Shown here piece after piece: positions 48,070 to 59,320 of a DNA stretch of 64,000 nucleotides. Position 1 is the first letter of the stretch; each line of letters begins with the position of its first letter. The notes beneath the pieces are model-generated. The model ran no database searches. It was not told the origin of the DNA and saw only the letters and a list, made by a program, of their open reading frames with translations. This DNA comes from Diphasiastrum complanatum (lineage: Eukaryota; Streptophyta; Lycopodiopsida; Lycopodiales; Lycopodiaceae): positions 48,266,870 through 48,330,869 of the forward strand of contig CM055102.1 of assembly GCA_029204225.1 (NCBI GenBank), written 5' to 3'. The position numbers were made by a program, and so were the translations under genes.

Positions 48070-48780
48070 TGTCATGGTTTTAGTCCTCATGTGTTAGATT
48101 TCTTATGCTCAACCTTAACAAATTGTTCAAGTAATGAGCATCCTGAAAACAGCCGAAGGCCGACTACATGTTTCGGACCTTCGCATTTTTCTCACTCTTG
48201 TGCCTCAAACATTTTTCTAGGCACCTTCGCCTTTTTCACCTTCTTCGCCTTTTTCGCACCTTTGCGAAAAATGCGACACAGTGACCAAAGTCCATTTTAG
48301 ACCTGCTTGAAACATTTCAAATGCACCTTCAAGTTTTTTGAATTTTTCGCAACAGTGGCAGACTGACGTCGCCAACTTATCATCACCTCTAAAAACAGTT
48401 GGACAACTAAATATCCCTACTTTGTACATATACAAAGATTGGCATAAATAGCACTCAATGCTTGTAAAATAATTTTGAAGACACTTGTAAATATATATTA
48501 CTAATTGAATCAGGCTAATTATTATTATTATTAGAGTTATCTGTAGCCAGCGTAATCACACTCAAAAACCAAGCTGAAGTAATCACTTCAAGCATTGTAC
48601 TCACTGTTGACAATAATTAGAGTGCAATTTTCTGTCTCACTACTATATTGTTCATTTGTGCACTTTGTATGTATGATTCATCTTGAAAATTTTTGCTACT
48701 AGTTGTTGCGTTTCTGATCCTACACGCCTACGCTCAAAGCTTCGAGCTTCCGCTGCTAGTCATCCCTACGTTTTACGACA
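48070..48780 (+). repeat. Copia A 5' LTR (left end approximate)
   Basis: Ends TTTTACGACA at 48780, directly before the PBS TGGTATCAGAGCC (48781). The left end is proposed at TGTCATGG (48070) for TG...CA symmetry. No second LTR is present in the window. Confidence 0.6.
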
Positions 48781-49375
48781 TGGTATCAGAGCCGACATTT
48801 CAGTAATCTACATTTCTACTATGGACTATTAGTCTTGTTTCTACCAAGACATCTTTCTACCAAATGTGCAGCCAACCGTATTCCGACAATCATTGTTTCA
48901 ACCAACGATCTCGTTCAACCGGAATGGATCCATCATCTAGTTCATCTCTCATTGACAAACTTGATGGAGATAACTACCATTTCTGAAAATTCAAGATGAA
49001 GGTTATACTACTAGCCAAAGGACTGTGGGACATAGTTGATGGCATAGAGCTCAAACCAGAACGTGATGCAACCATCATCACCAAGTGGAGACAAAGAGAT
49101 GGCAAAGCATTTGCCATCATCACCAAGTGGAGGCAAAGAGATGGATCACCCCCAACATCAAGGATACTTAGATCAGCCACATATGTGCTGCTCAGACTGC
49201 TAAGGATGCATGGGTACATCTAGCAACCCTCTACGATATCAGGGATATGACTTCCAAACTACACTTGAGAAAGAAATTTTTCACCTTGAGAATGTCTGAC
49301 GCGGAGAGTGTTTCGAGTCATCTAACAGACCTGGATGTCCTTCAACTCCAAGCTCACGCTCCTCCTATTCTTCAT
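48781..49375 (+). pseudogene. Copia A PBS and gag N-terminus
   Basis: PBS at 48781-48793. From 48924 the frame reads MDPSSSSSLIDKLDGDNYHF, stop (Trp expected), KFKMKVILLAKGLWDIVDG: the usual gag opening (LDGxNYxxWKxxMxxxL). A duplication of about 48 bp repeats ITKWRQRDGKAFAI. The following gag (LHLRKKFFTLRMSDAESVSSHL) is broken by shifts and stops. Confidence 0.8.
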
Positions 49376-49640
49376 GATTCAAATCTCAAATGGAGCCCAA
49401 CCTGAATCTCAACCAGAGCTCACGCTTCCATTCTCAACCGGAGGCACACCTGAAATCTCAACCGGAGGCCATTCTATTAAAACTCAACTGGAGGCCTCAG
49501 TGAAATCTCAACCAGAGTGCTCGTTCAGATCTCAATCGACGCACTAACTCCCATCTCAACCGGAGCCCCTCAAATCTCAATCGGAATGAGCTATTAAATC
49601 TCAATCGATAGCCAGTGTTAGATCTCAACCAACGTCAATG
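49375..49640. repeat. Degenerate minisatellite, AATCTCAACCGGAG unit
   Basis: About twelve diverged copies of (A)AATCTCAACCGGAGSCC with spacing mostly 20-30 bp, between the Copia A gag and the fold-back element. Confidence 0.75.
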
Positions 49641-49641
49641 T

Positions 49642-51182
49642 TGATGGTGACCTCTAGTGGAGAGCATTATTCCACTTGTAATTTGTGAAATGTGGAAATT
49701 CCACTAGAATGCCACCTAAGGAGCTCTCTTGCTTAGATTCCCTCTTTGTGAAGAGGAGCTTTTTGTGAACTGTATCAACTCCATGCTGAAATAAGAAGAG
49801 CCTCCACGAGTTAGATGCATCCATTGAGCTCCTTGATCATGATGGTTTTCTTGAGTGATGCCCCTATGATCATGCCCTTCCATTCATTGTGCGTGGTTGT
49901 GGACTGTAGACTGGATTAGATTTGCTGCTTTTCTAGAGTGGATTAGCTTCCTTTTCTTGTTTGTGGATTAACGTAGGAACTAGCATTCAAGTAAACTAAA
50001 TAGGCTGGATTTGTGGTGTAGATCTTGCATATTCTCTGACATTCCAGTTCTTGATGTTTTTGGGGTGTCCAAGAATGAAAAGGATGGTTGGTTTTTTGAT
50101 TCTTGGACTTCTAAAATGCTATAGATTAGTTTCTTGTTTTTTGTTCTGTGGATTTATGCAAGTTCAGTAGCATGTAGGATCTGATTCAGTTCGTTTCCAG
50201 AGTAGGTAGCTATAGAACCTACTGAATGTTCATTTGGGCTATATGCTTATCTATAAATGAATGTTCATGGCTTGCATCTAGGTATGAATGTAAGTGCGAA
50301 CAAATGTTGACAGATCCCCTGCTCTAGAAGATCTGTTGTTTTTTTTTTTATGCTTTCTTTACTTATTTCTCCTGCCTATCAGCAAAGACGGTGGGCTTAG
50401 CTTACAGTTATTCGTTCTTGTTTAAAGGCCTAGATTAGGCAGAAGGGAACAGAATGACGTTGCAATAATTTCTTTGTCCTGCTTGTCAGAGGACAACTCA
50501 GGGTCGTTCTCTCTTGAATGCACTTACATTCATATCTAGATGCAAGCCATGAACATTCATTTATAGATCAACATATAGCCCAAATGAACATTCAGTAGAT
50601 TCTATAGCTACGTACTCTGGAAACGAACTGAATCAGATCCTACATGCTACTGAACTTGCATAAATCCACAGAACAAGAAACAAGAAACTAATCTATAGCA
50701 TTTTAGAAGTCCAAGAATCAAGAAACCAACCAGCCTTTTGATTCTTGGACACCCCAAGAACATCAAGAACTGGAATGTCAGAGAATATGCAAGATCTACA
50801 ACACAAATCCAGCCTATTTAGTTTACTTGAATGCTAGTTCCTACGTTAATGCACAAACAAGAAAAGGAAGCTAATCCACTCTAGAAAGCAGCAAATCTAG
50901 TCCACTCTACAGTCCACAACCACGCACAATGAATGGAAGGGCATGATCATAGGGGCATCACTCAAGAAAACCATCATGATCAAGGAGCTCAATGGATGCA
51001 TCTAACTCATGGAGGCTCTTCTTATTTCAGCATGGAGTTGACTCAATTCACAAAAAGCTCCTCTTCACAAAGAGGGAGTCTCTTTAATAAGCAAGAGAGC
51101 TCCTTAGGTGGCATTCTAGTGGAATTTCCACATTTCACAAATTACAAGTGGAATAATGCTCTCCACTAGAGGTCACCATCAA
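49642..51182. mobile_element. Fold-back element with 0.65-kb inverted arms
   Basis: Left arm 49642-50300 and right arm 50515-51182 are inverted copies with few mismatches, running from outer ends TGATGGTGACC / GGTCACCATCA inwards to GAATGTAAGTGC / GCACTTACATTC. The loop is about 215 bp without an ORF. It interrupts Copia A between gag and integrase. No clear TSD was found, so it may be a fold-back DNA transposon or two LTR-like units head to head. Confidence 0.85.
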
Positions 51183-51440
51183 AAGGTGGCTCACTCTACT
51201 TTCTTTAAGAGGGGTCTACTTGCATTTATTATTTTGCCTAGAAATACTAGTTCCTACATGGTCATTCCATCTTTCGGGATTCACCATGAGGCTTACACAA
51301 TTCTTTGCTTGTCATTCCTAACTAGCATTTCTTGGCTCTTAGTCTTTGTTAGTCTCGTCTTCTCAGAGACCTCTTCGGTCTAAGGTGAGAGGTGCTCTTG
51401 AGTTGCTCTGTCCGAGTATCTGGGGGATTCGTCAGAATCA
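51183..51440. other. Unassigned spacer inside Copia A
   Basis: Replaces the expected end of gag and start of protease; no motif seen. Confidence 0.4.
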
Positions 51441-52532
51441 GCCAACAATGACTCACCATCGCGACTGGTTCAAAGACTGTAAGTCATTCACCCACTCTCA
51501 AATTGTACAACTTGGAGACAACTGATTAGATTCAATCGAAGGTGAAGGAACAGTCAGAGTTGAATTCCATAAGGGTGAAGTCAAGCTGTTGGCCAATGTT
51601 CTCTACATTCCAAATCTGACCAAGAATCTGCTCTTAGTTAGTAGAATCACTAATTTAGGTCGGAGGGTTGAATTAGATATAGAAGGCTGCACAATTCTTG
51701 ACAAATCTCGGAAGGTTCTAGCCTTTGGAAGAAGAAGCGGCTATCTTTACAAACTCAACCATTGCTATTCTTCTAACAGCCAAGTCCTTCACACAACCAC
51801 TTCTGAATGTTGTGGCATTTTAGACTAGGCCACCTCAATTTCAAGAGTATCCTACAAATGTCTGCTCAGAGACTAGTACAAGATCTGCCTTTTGTCAGCA
51901 AGCCAACTTATCCATGTGAAAGCTGTATTATCAGCAAGCATGCAAGAAGTCCTTTTGTTTTAGACTCAGCTCATACTTCCAAAGACTTGCTTGACCTTTT
52001 ACACAGCGACATTTGTGGCTTGATGCAGACTGCTTCCACAAGGGGAGCTCTCTATTTCTTAACCTTCAGCAACGACTTCTCTCGAATGACTGCTACCTAC
52101 TTTATGAAGAAAAAATCCGAAGCATTTAAGTTCTTCAAACAAGTCAAGGTGTCTGCAGAAAACCAGACCCAGAGGAAGATCAAGTCTTTATGCATAGATG
52201 GAGGGGGAGAGTATATCTCCACATAATTCAATGAGTTCTGCAAGGCCAACAAAATACATCAACAATTTACAACTAGCTGCTCACCTCAGTCCAATGGTGT
52301 AGCTGAACGGAAGAATTGGTCACTCATCAAAAGTGCCAAGAGCATCCTGGCCCATGCCTCTCTTCCAAAGAAATTCTGGGCAGAAGCTATTACTACAGTT
52401 GCCTATTTCCAGAATCGATACATCACCAAAGCCTTGAATGGCAAGGCACCATATGAGGTCTGGATAGGATCAAAACCATCACTCAAATATATACAAGTGT
52501 CTGGATGCATCGCTTTCGCTCAGATCCCTGAA
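51441..52532 (+). pseudogene. Copia A protease tail and integrase, cut by element B
   Basis: MTHHRDWFKDCKSF and EGTVRVEFHKGEVKLLANVL mark the region after the protease DSGA, here lost. LWHFRLGHLNFKSILQMS (HHCC start), CESCIISKHARSPF, LLHSDICGLMQTAS (first catalytic Asp), KIKSLCIDGGGEYIS (second Asp), then SPQSNGVAERKNWSLIKSAK (catalytic Glu) and VSGCIAFAQIPE. The frame stops at the LTR of element B, and its continuation is on the minus strand at 61113. A frameshift (51807-51828) and a stop (52224) are present. Confidence 0.92.
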
Positions 52533-53094
52533 TGTCATGTGCTGCATGTAATTAGCCCATGAGCTTACTAATGAATTGTCAAATATAGCCATGGAGCTAA
52601 ATTAGATTAGAACTAGTCAATAGGACAGTTAATAAAGTGGTTCGAACAACCTCGCTATAATTGAGAATAGTGGAATTGTAATAATGGTTGTAAGGCCCAA
52701 TTTAGCTAAGTAAGGTCCCAAACTTATAGTAGAGGCACAAATGACCACTATAAATAGCTGAGGTCGTGCTAAATTTGGAGGCTATTGTTCATTTTGTAAT
52801 TTTGAGTTTCAAGAGATCTTGGAGCTTTTCTTGGAGAGCTTTCTTGATGAAGAAAGCGTTCATGTGCCTAAAATCACATGAGAGCTATGATCATGCTCTA
52901 TAATCAGGCCCCTATCTTGTGAATGATCAATAATCATGAATAAAGATACCTTACTTTGCCTATTTTGGTGAAGTTTTGCTACTTTTAGCTATCTTCTTGA
53001 TTTTTGACTAGTTTTCTTGATTTCTTGTATTTCCATTATGATTTGATGTTAATGAATGGAATAGATGTTTGAATGCTAATATTGGCGCATGACA
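52533..53094 (+). repeat. Element B LTR 1 (562 bp)
   Basis: TGTCATGTG to GCGCATGACA (TGTCATG/CATGACA ends). The same sequence is at 61114-61676 in reverse orientation. It is preceded by CTGAA (52528-52532) and followed by TTGGTATTAGAGC, a diverged initiator-tRNA PBS. Confidence 0.92.
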
Positions 53095-54276
53095 ATTTTG
53101 GTATTAGAGCATTAGATTCTTTCCCCATCAGATTTAGTGGATTTTGTTAAATTTGGTAGAGTTTCTTGTTCTAGCTTTCTTGATTTTTCAATTTCTAGCA
53201 GTTTTGATTCAATTTTTGACCATTTAATCTTAATTTTTTTTTTGTGTAGTTTCTTGTTGTAGATCATTAGAGGTTTCTTTTAGCTTTTTGGAGGTACTGA
53301 GATTTTCTCATTTGGAGCTATAATGACCAAGTTATGGCCATTTTAGTGTTTTCTTTCCAATTTTAGTTAGTTATAGTTTTTGCAGTCTGATTGCTTCCAA
53401 TTTGGCTAAATTTATGTCCAAATTTTCTGACTATATTTCTATAGGATTGCAAATCTCACTCTTAGCTTGAATTTGAGCTAATTTTCAGCTAATTTGGCTG
53501 GAAATTGAGGGAGATATGGTAATTCTTGTGAAGGAGGTATAATTCTAGATTTTGGTTGAATTTTTGGGAGAGAATCACTTCAACCCTTCATTGTTGAGTT
53601 CTTTTGAATTTTTTTTTTAAATTTTCCATTTTGAAGTTTCTTGCAAATTTTTTTTTTAAAAAAAAAAAACTGACCTAATCCTACTTACACCCAGCCCTAA
53701 ACCTAAGGCCTCATAAACCCTTACACGCGAATCCCTCCCTTTCGTGAATGACTCCCTTCCACGCAAATCCCTCCCTCCCTGACCCACGCGAATCCGCCTC
53801 TACTTCTCCACCTGCAAATTCTCTGGTTGGCGAATTCCACCTATCTGGTTGGTGAGTTCCACCTGCGAATACCCGGACGAATACTTCCTCAACAACCACG
53901 CTCTCCTCCCCTCACGAATACCAATTCATGAATACCCTCACGAATACCTCTTCACGAATCCTCTCTACGTTGACCTATCTGCGTTGACCCTTGCGAATAC
54001 CCCTTGTTCGCGAATACAGCCTTGCCTTTAAAGCCTCATGAATACCTCTCTCCGTTACCCCGAACCTTCCTCGTGAATCCCCCTCCCCCTCACAAATTCA
54101 CCCCCTTTCTCTCTCTACGCCACTTTCTCTCTCTCTAGCTACCTCCCCCGCAGGGCTACCCGGTCACTCACCCTCTATCCTAGCCTACATATCTTATCTG
54201 GTCTCTCCCTCTTCGGTTCGGTGGGCCTCGCGACCTATACCTGCCCCTCCTACGCGGCGCCATCTGACGTCACTCA

Positions 54277-54279
<3 letters not shown>
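53095..54279 (+). other. Element B internal 5' region
   Basis: PBS at about 53098-53110, then an AT-rich leader, then from 53690 a C-rich part with many degenerate CGAATACCTC / CGAATCCCTCC repeats. No ORF of note. It ends at a TC microsatellite that may be the rearrangement breakpoint. Confidence 0.55.

Positions 54280-54369
<90 letters not shown>
54280..54369. repeat. (TC)44 microsatellite
   Basis: Uninterrupted TC to about 54368, at the border between element B and the minus-strand Gypsy. Confidence 0.97.
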
Positions 54370-54371
<2 letters not shown>

Positions 54372-54774
54372 TCTCCAATGAGTCATTATGCAAGAAAGAA
54401 ATACAATGAGATACATAGTCTTTCTTTAAGGACTCATTCCTAGCAAAAAACCACTCTTTTCCTAGAATTACATCCACCTTATCTAGATTCATGACATGAA
54501 AAGACAAACTATCTACATAGTCTTGAATATTCAACGACATGTGGGGGACAAAGTGGTCCCAAATCTGCTGCTCCCCACCAGCTGCCATCCTAACCACATA
54601 CTTGTGGTCACTTGGTGCGGTTGCCAACTGCAGCTTCTGCACCAACTTAACATTAATAAAATTATGCGTAGAACCGTCATAAAAAAGAACACTTACAGGT
54701 TGGCTACCTATGAACCCACTCATACGAATGAGGTCGTGAGGTCCAAACACTACAATATTAAAATAACAATTCAT
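54370..54774 (-). pseudogene. Gypsy aspartic protease
   Basis: Minus frame with GSQPVSVLFYDGSTHNFINV, the retroviral-type protease core where the catalytic DSGSTHNF has become YDGSTHNF. KLVQKLQL, YVVRMAAGGEQQIWD and LDKVDVILGKEWF follow, typical of Gypsy protease C-termini. Truncated at the microsatellite. Confidence 0.85.
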
Positions 54775-55121
54775 ACAAACTGATTCATCTTTAAAAGATA
54801 TATCAATGCAAGAAATAGAGAATTACCTGGTGCCTTAAAGGAGCGGCCACCCTTCTTCCGTCTCTTTGGGCAATCCTTGGAAAGGTGCCCCTTCTCCATG
54901 TATTAGAAACACAGCCCGTCGCTTTTGGCCTTGTTGAACTCCGCTCTCTCCAACCGAGGGTGCTTCTTTTTCTTTCCCGAAGGAGAAGTTTCACCGACTA
55001 TGCGCTCCTTGCCCTTTTTAAAAGAAGGGCCCGCAGAGGATTTGTCTTTGCCTTCGAGCTTTGGTTGCTCTTTGCGGGTTATCGTGTGCGTATCATCCGA
55101 GCGAAACGCACGACATCCTCT
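54775..55121 (-). pseudogene. Gypsy gag C-terminus with damaged zinc knuckle
   Basis: Minus frame near 54910-54870 reads LCF, stop, YMEKGHLSKDCPKRRKKGG: a CCHC knuckle whose second Cys is replaced by Tyr and which carries a stop. A Lys/Arg-rich region lies before it. It was separated from the rest of gag by the solo LTR. Confidence 0.75.
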
Positions 55122-55802
55122 TGTTAAAAATTCACAATTCTAGCTTGACTAGTTTTGGTCATATGACTTGTAAATAGTTAGATGGTCATGATGTGGCTTG
55201 TCACACGTGCCAAATAGCATAGGATTCCATTCATAAGGATGTTCTCAAGTAGACCTAAGTGTTAGAACCTTTGGAATGAGTCCAAATTATTCTTAGATAC
55301 AAGGGAGAAAAATAGGAGCTATTTTTGGTAGTTTTTGCATTGTTGAGGGATCTCCAAGATTCCAACCCTAACTTGGTAGGGATGAAAGATCCACCAAAAT
55401 TAGCATTAGGGATAGGTTTAGGGCTACTCATACCTGCCCAAAACCGTGATGGATCATGTATATATAGGTGATGATATCTCACCAAAATCAATCAAGCAAT
55501 TTCATGTTTTTTCTCTCATAATGGTGCAATTGCTCTCTATGTTCATAATTGTTTGAGTACTTGTGATTACTAATGATTATAGGATTGAATGTAGGTCTGG
55601 TGTACAGTACTCAGACTGTGGGAGGCCGTACTTTCACACGTGTGAAGCCTTCTTCAAGGATTTGGGCCATTTAGTGAGGTTCAAGCATAGATTTTTGATG
55701 GATTTTGATGGTTCAACTTGTGCTAATCTTATGAAATCATAATCTATTGTTTCCCTCATCATTTCAAGTGTTTTAGGATCCTTATTTGCTGTAATTTTTA
55801 CA
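55122..55802. mobile_element. Solo LTR (681 bp) with TSD CCTCT
   Basis: TGTTAAAAATT to AATTTTTACA, flanked by CCTCT at 55117-55121 and 55803-55807. It contains TATATATAG near 55458 and a CACACGTGTG palindrome near 55635, in a context (GGCCGTACTTTCACACGTGTG) like the LTR of the young nested element. It arose by recombination between two LTRs. Confidence 0.88.
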
Positions 55803-56435
55803 CCTCTAAGGACTGTGGCTGATTACAGCGTACCTCCAACTGATATTCCTTGGGCAAGCCCAAAATGAAATGCAGTTTAAGGAGTACCCCGTCTATGCGG
55901 TTAAAAAATTGTGAAGCAGCCTCTTGGAAGTCTTGCAAGTAGACGCCCAAGGGCTTTGTCCCCATTTGCAACGTGGCAAATCGACGATAATATTCAAAAT
56001 CGTCCAGAACAGGCATAAAGGCAGTCTTAAAGGCTACCTAGAAGTCATCCCAAGTGGTTGGAACTGTAGCTTGGTCTTTAAAATTCTGCCACCAATTATA
56101 CGCCTTACCGTGCAAAAACATGATGGCAGTCGAAATATGTGAGCTATCTGGTAGATCGTGCATGGAGAAATGCGACGCCCATCGATCCAACTAGGCTAAC
56201 ACCACATCTTGGTTTCTGTCCTTCTTCTCTTCGGTAAAAAAATTCTGGAGTAAACATCGGGTTTAGGAGAGCCTGTCGAGACTGGGACATATCCCGAATC
56301 TCATCTTCCGCCCGTTCATGTTTTGAGTGCATGTCCACAATTTGTTGTTGTAACAAATTTATGGCATGTGTCATGTTCTCCATATCAGTCCCGACAGGAC
56401 TTGGAGCTCTAGGCACATCCATAGGGGTGTCCATG
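55803..56435 (-). pseudogene. Gypsy gag N-terminal region
   Basis: Starts MDTPMDVPRAPSPVGTDMEN, with a coiled-coil-like stretch (HAINLLQQQIVDMHSKHERA), then MSQSRQALLNPMFTPEFF. After a frame change, 56016-55803 reads YRRFATLQMGTKPLGVYLQD, FILGLPKEYQLEVRCNQPQS, the gag capsid-like end. The solo LTR cuts it at 55802. Confidence 0.8.
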
Positions 56436-56996
56436 GAAAAAGGAGTACACAAAAAACTAGAGGAAAAACGGAGAGCTACGGTATAAAACCGCAAAAAGGA
56501 AAAGACTAATGCACAAGGCCTCAAGAAATAACCAACTTGAGAGCAAGTAACTTGAGAGCAATAAAACTCTACAACAACTTGGGAGAATGAGGGAAAGTAA
56601 GTGAACATACCTCCTTTACCCCCTCCCCAAAGCTCCTCTCCACCCTCATGCAAAAAGGACAGGTGGGGCCCAAGAAAGGCCCCATTTGTCCCTTCTAAGC
56701 CTTTCTAGCCATGTGGGGCCACCCATAGGTGCCATATGGCCCATGGACCCCAAGGATTCATCAAATGGAATTTTGGTCCCTTCTCTCCTCTCAAACTCCT
56801 ACGTACTAAAGCTCGCCCCCCTCTCATGGAGATCTGCAGGTACATAGATGGAGAAAGGAGAAGGTACGGTTCTACAAGGACATGCCTCCACCAAGAAGAG
56901 AGTTGGTTTAATTATGAAGGGATTACCCAAGCTTAAGTTAAGTGTTAACTTTGAGATTTAGCATAAAATCTTTTTTTTTTAATCAAAGAGGAGGGA
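56436..56996 (-). other. Gypsy 5' leader
   Basis: Between the LTR and the gag ATG on the minus strand. No usual PBS was found right after the LTR end, so either the LTR border or the PBS type is uncertain. Confidence 0.4.
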
Positions 56997-57672
56997 TGAC
57001 AGGGTCGTGGGGAGGCGGGCTACTCCCCACCACACCCTGTCACATCAAGGTACTAGGAACCCGGGGGAGGTTATAACTTCTCCCTCCCTCCCCCCGATTT
57101 CAAATGTCTGAACCTGTCGTCCTGCAGCAACGCTGCAGGGGGCTCGCTATCAGACCTTCCGATGGCTCACGGAAGAGCAATCCCCCCCCGACAGCAGGTC
57201 CGTGCACCCACCGTACGTTGCCGCTGTAGCTGCTGCTGGACCAAATTAAAGAAGTTGTTCCTTTTTTTTTTTTTTTTTTAACTCAAATCTGTTTCCGCTG
57301 GGGGGTCACAACCGACCCACCCCCATGCTCTGGAGCAATTGACATAATCATGTCCGGTCAAGCCTCCTACAATAACTGGCGTCCCATACCACCAGCCATC
57401 GCACTCGGCTCTCCCTAACACATCTCCTGGCCTGGAGATAATGCATGTGCTCTCCATCCACCAACTCCCGAGTAGACTAAGTGAATGGAAAGAGGGAGAC
57501 CTCACCCCTATATAGGCATAGCACAGTGGGTCCCATCAAGCACGATCCTGTCGGCGACATGTGATCACCTAGGATGGTGACGCGTGGCACCTAGACATGT
57601 CGATAACTCCAGTCCCGCGTCATGCCCCTTGCGAGGCCGTCACTAAAGGGCGTACCTCTATGGTACATAACA
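56997..57672 (-). repeat. Gypsy 5' LTR, GC-rich (about 676 bp)
   Basis: On the minus strand begins TGTTATGTACCA (57672) and is proposed to end CCCTGTCA (56997), with a TATATAGGGGTGAGG box near 57515. A strong hairpin lies at 56997-57042 (TGACAGGGT...ACCCTGTCA). A T18 run sits at 57261. Confidence 0.6.
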
Positions 57673-58535
57673 GGTGAAGTGCGACATCTCGAAACATTTT
57701 GAGATTGCAGACCTAGGAGAAGCCAGATGTTATCTTGGCTTACAGATTGACAGAGACTATGACGAAGGAAAGTTGTACCTTCACCAGTCCAGATATACCC
57801 AAAAAATACTAGAAGATTTCGGGATGATGAATTGCAAAGGAGCAAATACTCCAATGCTTGCAGGAACAATCTGAAGATTGTTTGAAGACTGAAGAGGAAA
57901 GAGAATTGATGCAACATACACCATTCATGAAGCTAATCAGATCACTAATGTATCTTGTAGATAACACACACCCTGACATTGCTTATACCATGTTCAAGAT
58001 GAGTCAATTCAGTATGAATCCAGGCTCGACTCATTGGAAGATTGCAAAGCAAATCTTGCAGTACCTTCGACTGACGAAAGATTTTGGATTGTGTTATTCT
58101 CGTGATGCAGGATTCCAGATGCTTTCATAGAGTGATGCTAGCTGAGCATCTCTCAAGGACGACTACAAAAGTGTCTCAGGAGGATGTACCATCACAGTAG
58201 GAGCAACAATTCTCTGGGTCAGCAAAAAGCAGACCATCGTAGCTCAGTCATCCTACAAAGCAAAATACGTAGCAGCAACAAAGATGGCCAATGAAATCAC
58301 TTGCTCAAATAGTTCCTTGACGAACTAGGTGAAACGAGGAATGAACCCTTGATTTTGCAGATGGACAATACATCCGCAATACACCTGACAAAGGATCCCG
58401 TGTTTCACTCAAGGACGAAACACATTGCAATCAAGTACCACTTGATAAGGGATCTGATCGAAAAGAAGAAGTTGCAGACTACCTTCATTGGAACGAAGAA
58501 GATGATTGTTGACATCTTCACAAACTTCTTATCCC
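57673..58535 (+). pseudogene. Copia reverse transcriptase end and RNase H
   Basis: ADLGEARCYLGLQIDRDYDE, LYLHQSRYTQKILEDFGMM, after a shift LMQHTPFMKLIRSLMYLVDN and HPDIAYTMFKMSQF. RNase H then follows in broken frames: DYKSVSGGC, ILWVSKKQTIVAQSSYKAKY, LQMDNTSAIHLTKDPVFHSR, IAIKYHLIRDLIEKKKLQTT, VDIFTN. It keeps the segment deleted from the 33-kb copy. Confidence 0.9.
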
Positions 58536-59065
58536 AAATCCCAAGCCTCTTATCCTAAATCCTTCTCTAGATCCTTACCTTGGATCACTAAATCCCTTAT
58601 CCCTTATCCCTTACCCTACAACCCTTATCCATAAACCTCTTTTTCTAGATTGCTTACCCTAGATTTCTAACCCAGCTACATCCCTTGTACTAGATCCCTA
58701 AACCCCTTACCCCTTATCCTAGATTCCTAAACCATAAACCCCTTTCCCTAGATCTCTTACCCTAGATTCCTAAGCCCCCTACCCCTTACGGTAAATCCAT
58801 TTCCCTAGATTTGTTACTCTAAATTTTACATTCCAAAACCTTTACCCTAGACCCTAAACTCCTTATCCTAAATCCCAAGCCTCTTATCCAAACCTCTTTT
58901 CTGACATCCCTTACCCTAAATCTCTAAACCAATTACCTCTTATCCTAAATTGTTTTCTCTAGATCTCTTACTCTAAACCCTAAATAAAAAATCGTAAGCT
59001 CCAAACCCTAAACCCAAAGGTCCTTATAACAAATTTCAAGCCCCTTATCCTAAATCCCTTTTCCT
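58528..59065. repeat. Degenerate telomere-like array (CCCTAAA-related)
   Basis: About 540 bp of variant heptamers: CCCTTAT, CCCTAGA, CCCTAAA, ACCCTAAAC. Some stretches match the plant telomere strand exactly (for example AAACCCTAAACCC near 59009). It sits within a Copia coding region, between its RNase H end and its LTR. Confidence 0.85.
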
Positions 59066-59067
59066 CT

Positions 59068-59320
59068 CTTGGAGTCATAAAGCTACACGCTTTGAGAGGG
59101 AGCTGAAAAAACAAAGTGTTTCTATTACCAAAGTTCTGCTAGCTCTCGACTCCCAACCTGATGAAGATGATTGCTGACTTAGACAAAGGTTTGTTCGAGA
59201 AACAAAGGATCAGTCTTGGAGTCATAAAGCTACCATGCTTTGAGAGGGAGCTGAAGAAACAAAGTGTTTCTATTACCAAATCTCTGCTAGCTCTCGACTC
59301 CCAACCTGACGAATATCTCA
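59068..59320. repeat. 147-bp duplication of the Copia pol end / LTR start
   Basis: CTTGGAGTCATAAAGCTA through CTCGACTCCCAACCTGA occurs at 59068 and again at 59215, on the right side of the telomere-like array. Confidence 0.85.

Larger units (their letters stand above)
54370..57672 (-). mobile_element. Truncated Gypsy element (LTR, gag, protease), with a solo LTR inside
   Basis: On the minus strand: 5' LTR (57672-56997), leader, gag (from ATG about 56435), solo LTR insertion (55802-55122), zinc knuckle and protease, ending at the TC tract. Reverse transcriptase and later domains are missing. The right border abuts a Copia fragment. Confidence 0.75.

Noticed and set aside
49642-51182. Inverted repeat as an assembly artefact
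   Set aside because: The arms carry several scattered differences and enclose a unique loop, which is unlike a simple mirrored assembly error, though long reads would settle it.
54000-54280. C-rich CGAATACC repeats as a CRISPR-like array
   Set aside because: Units are irregular and degenerate with no constant spacers; a plant nuclear context makes CRISPR implausible.
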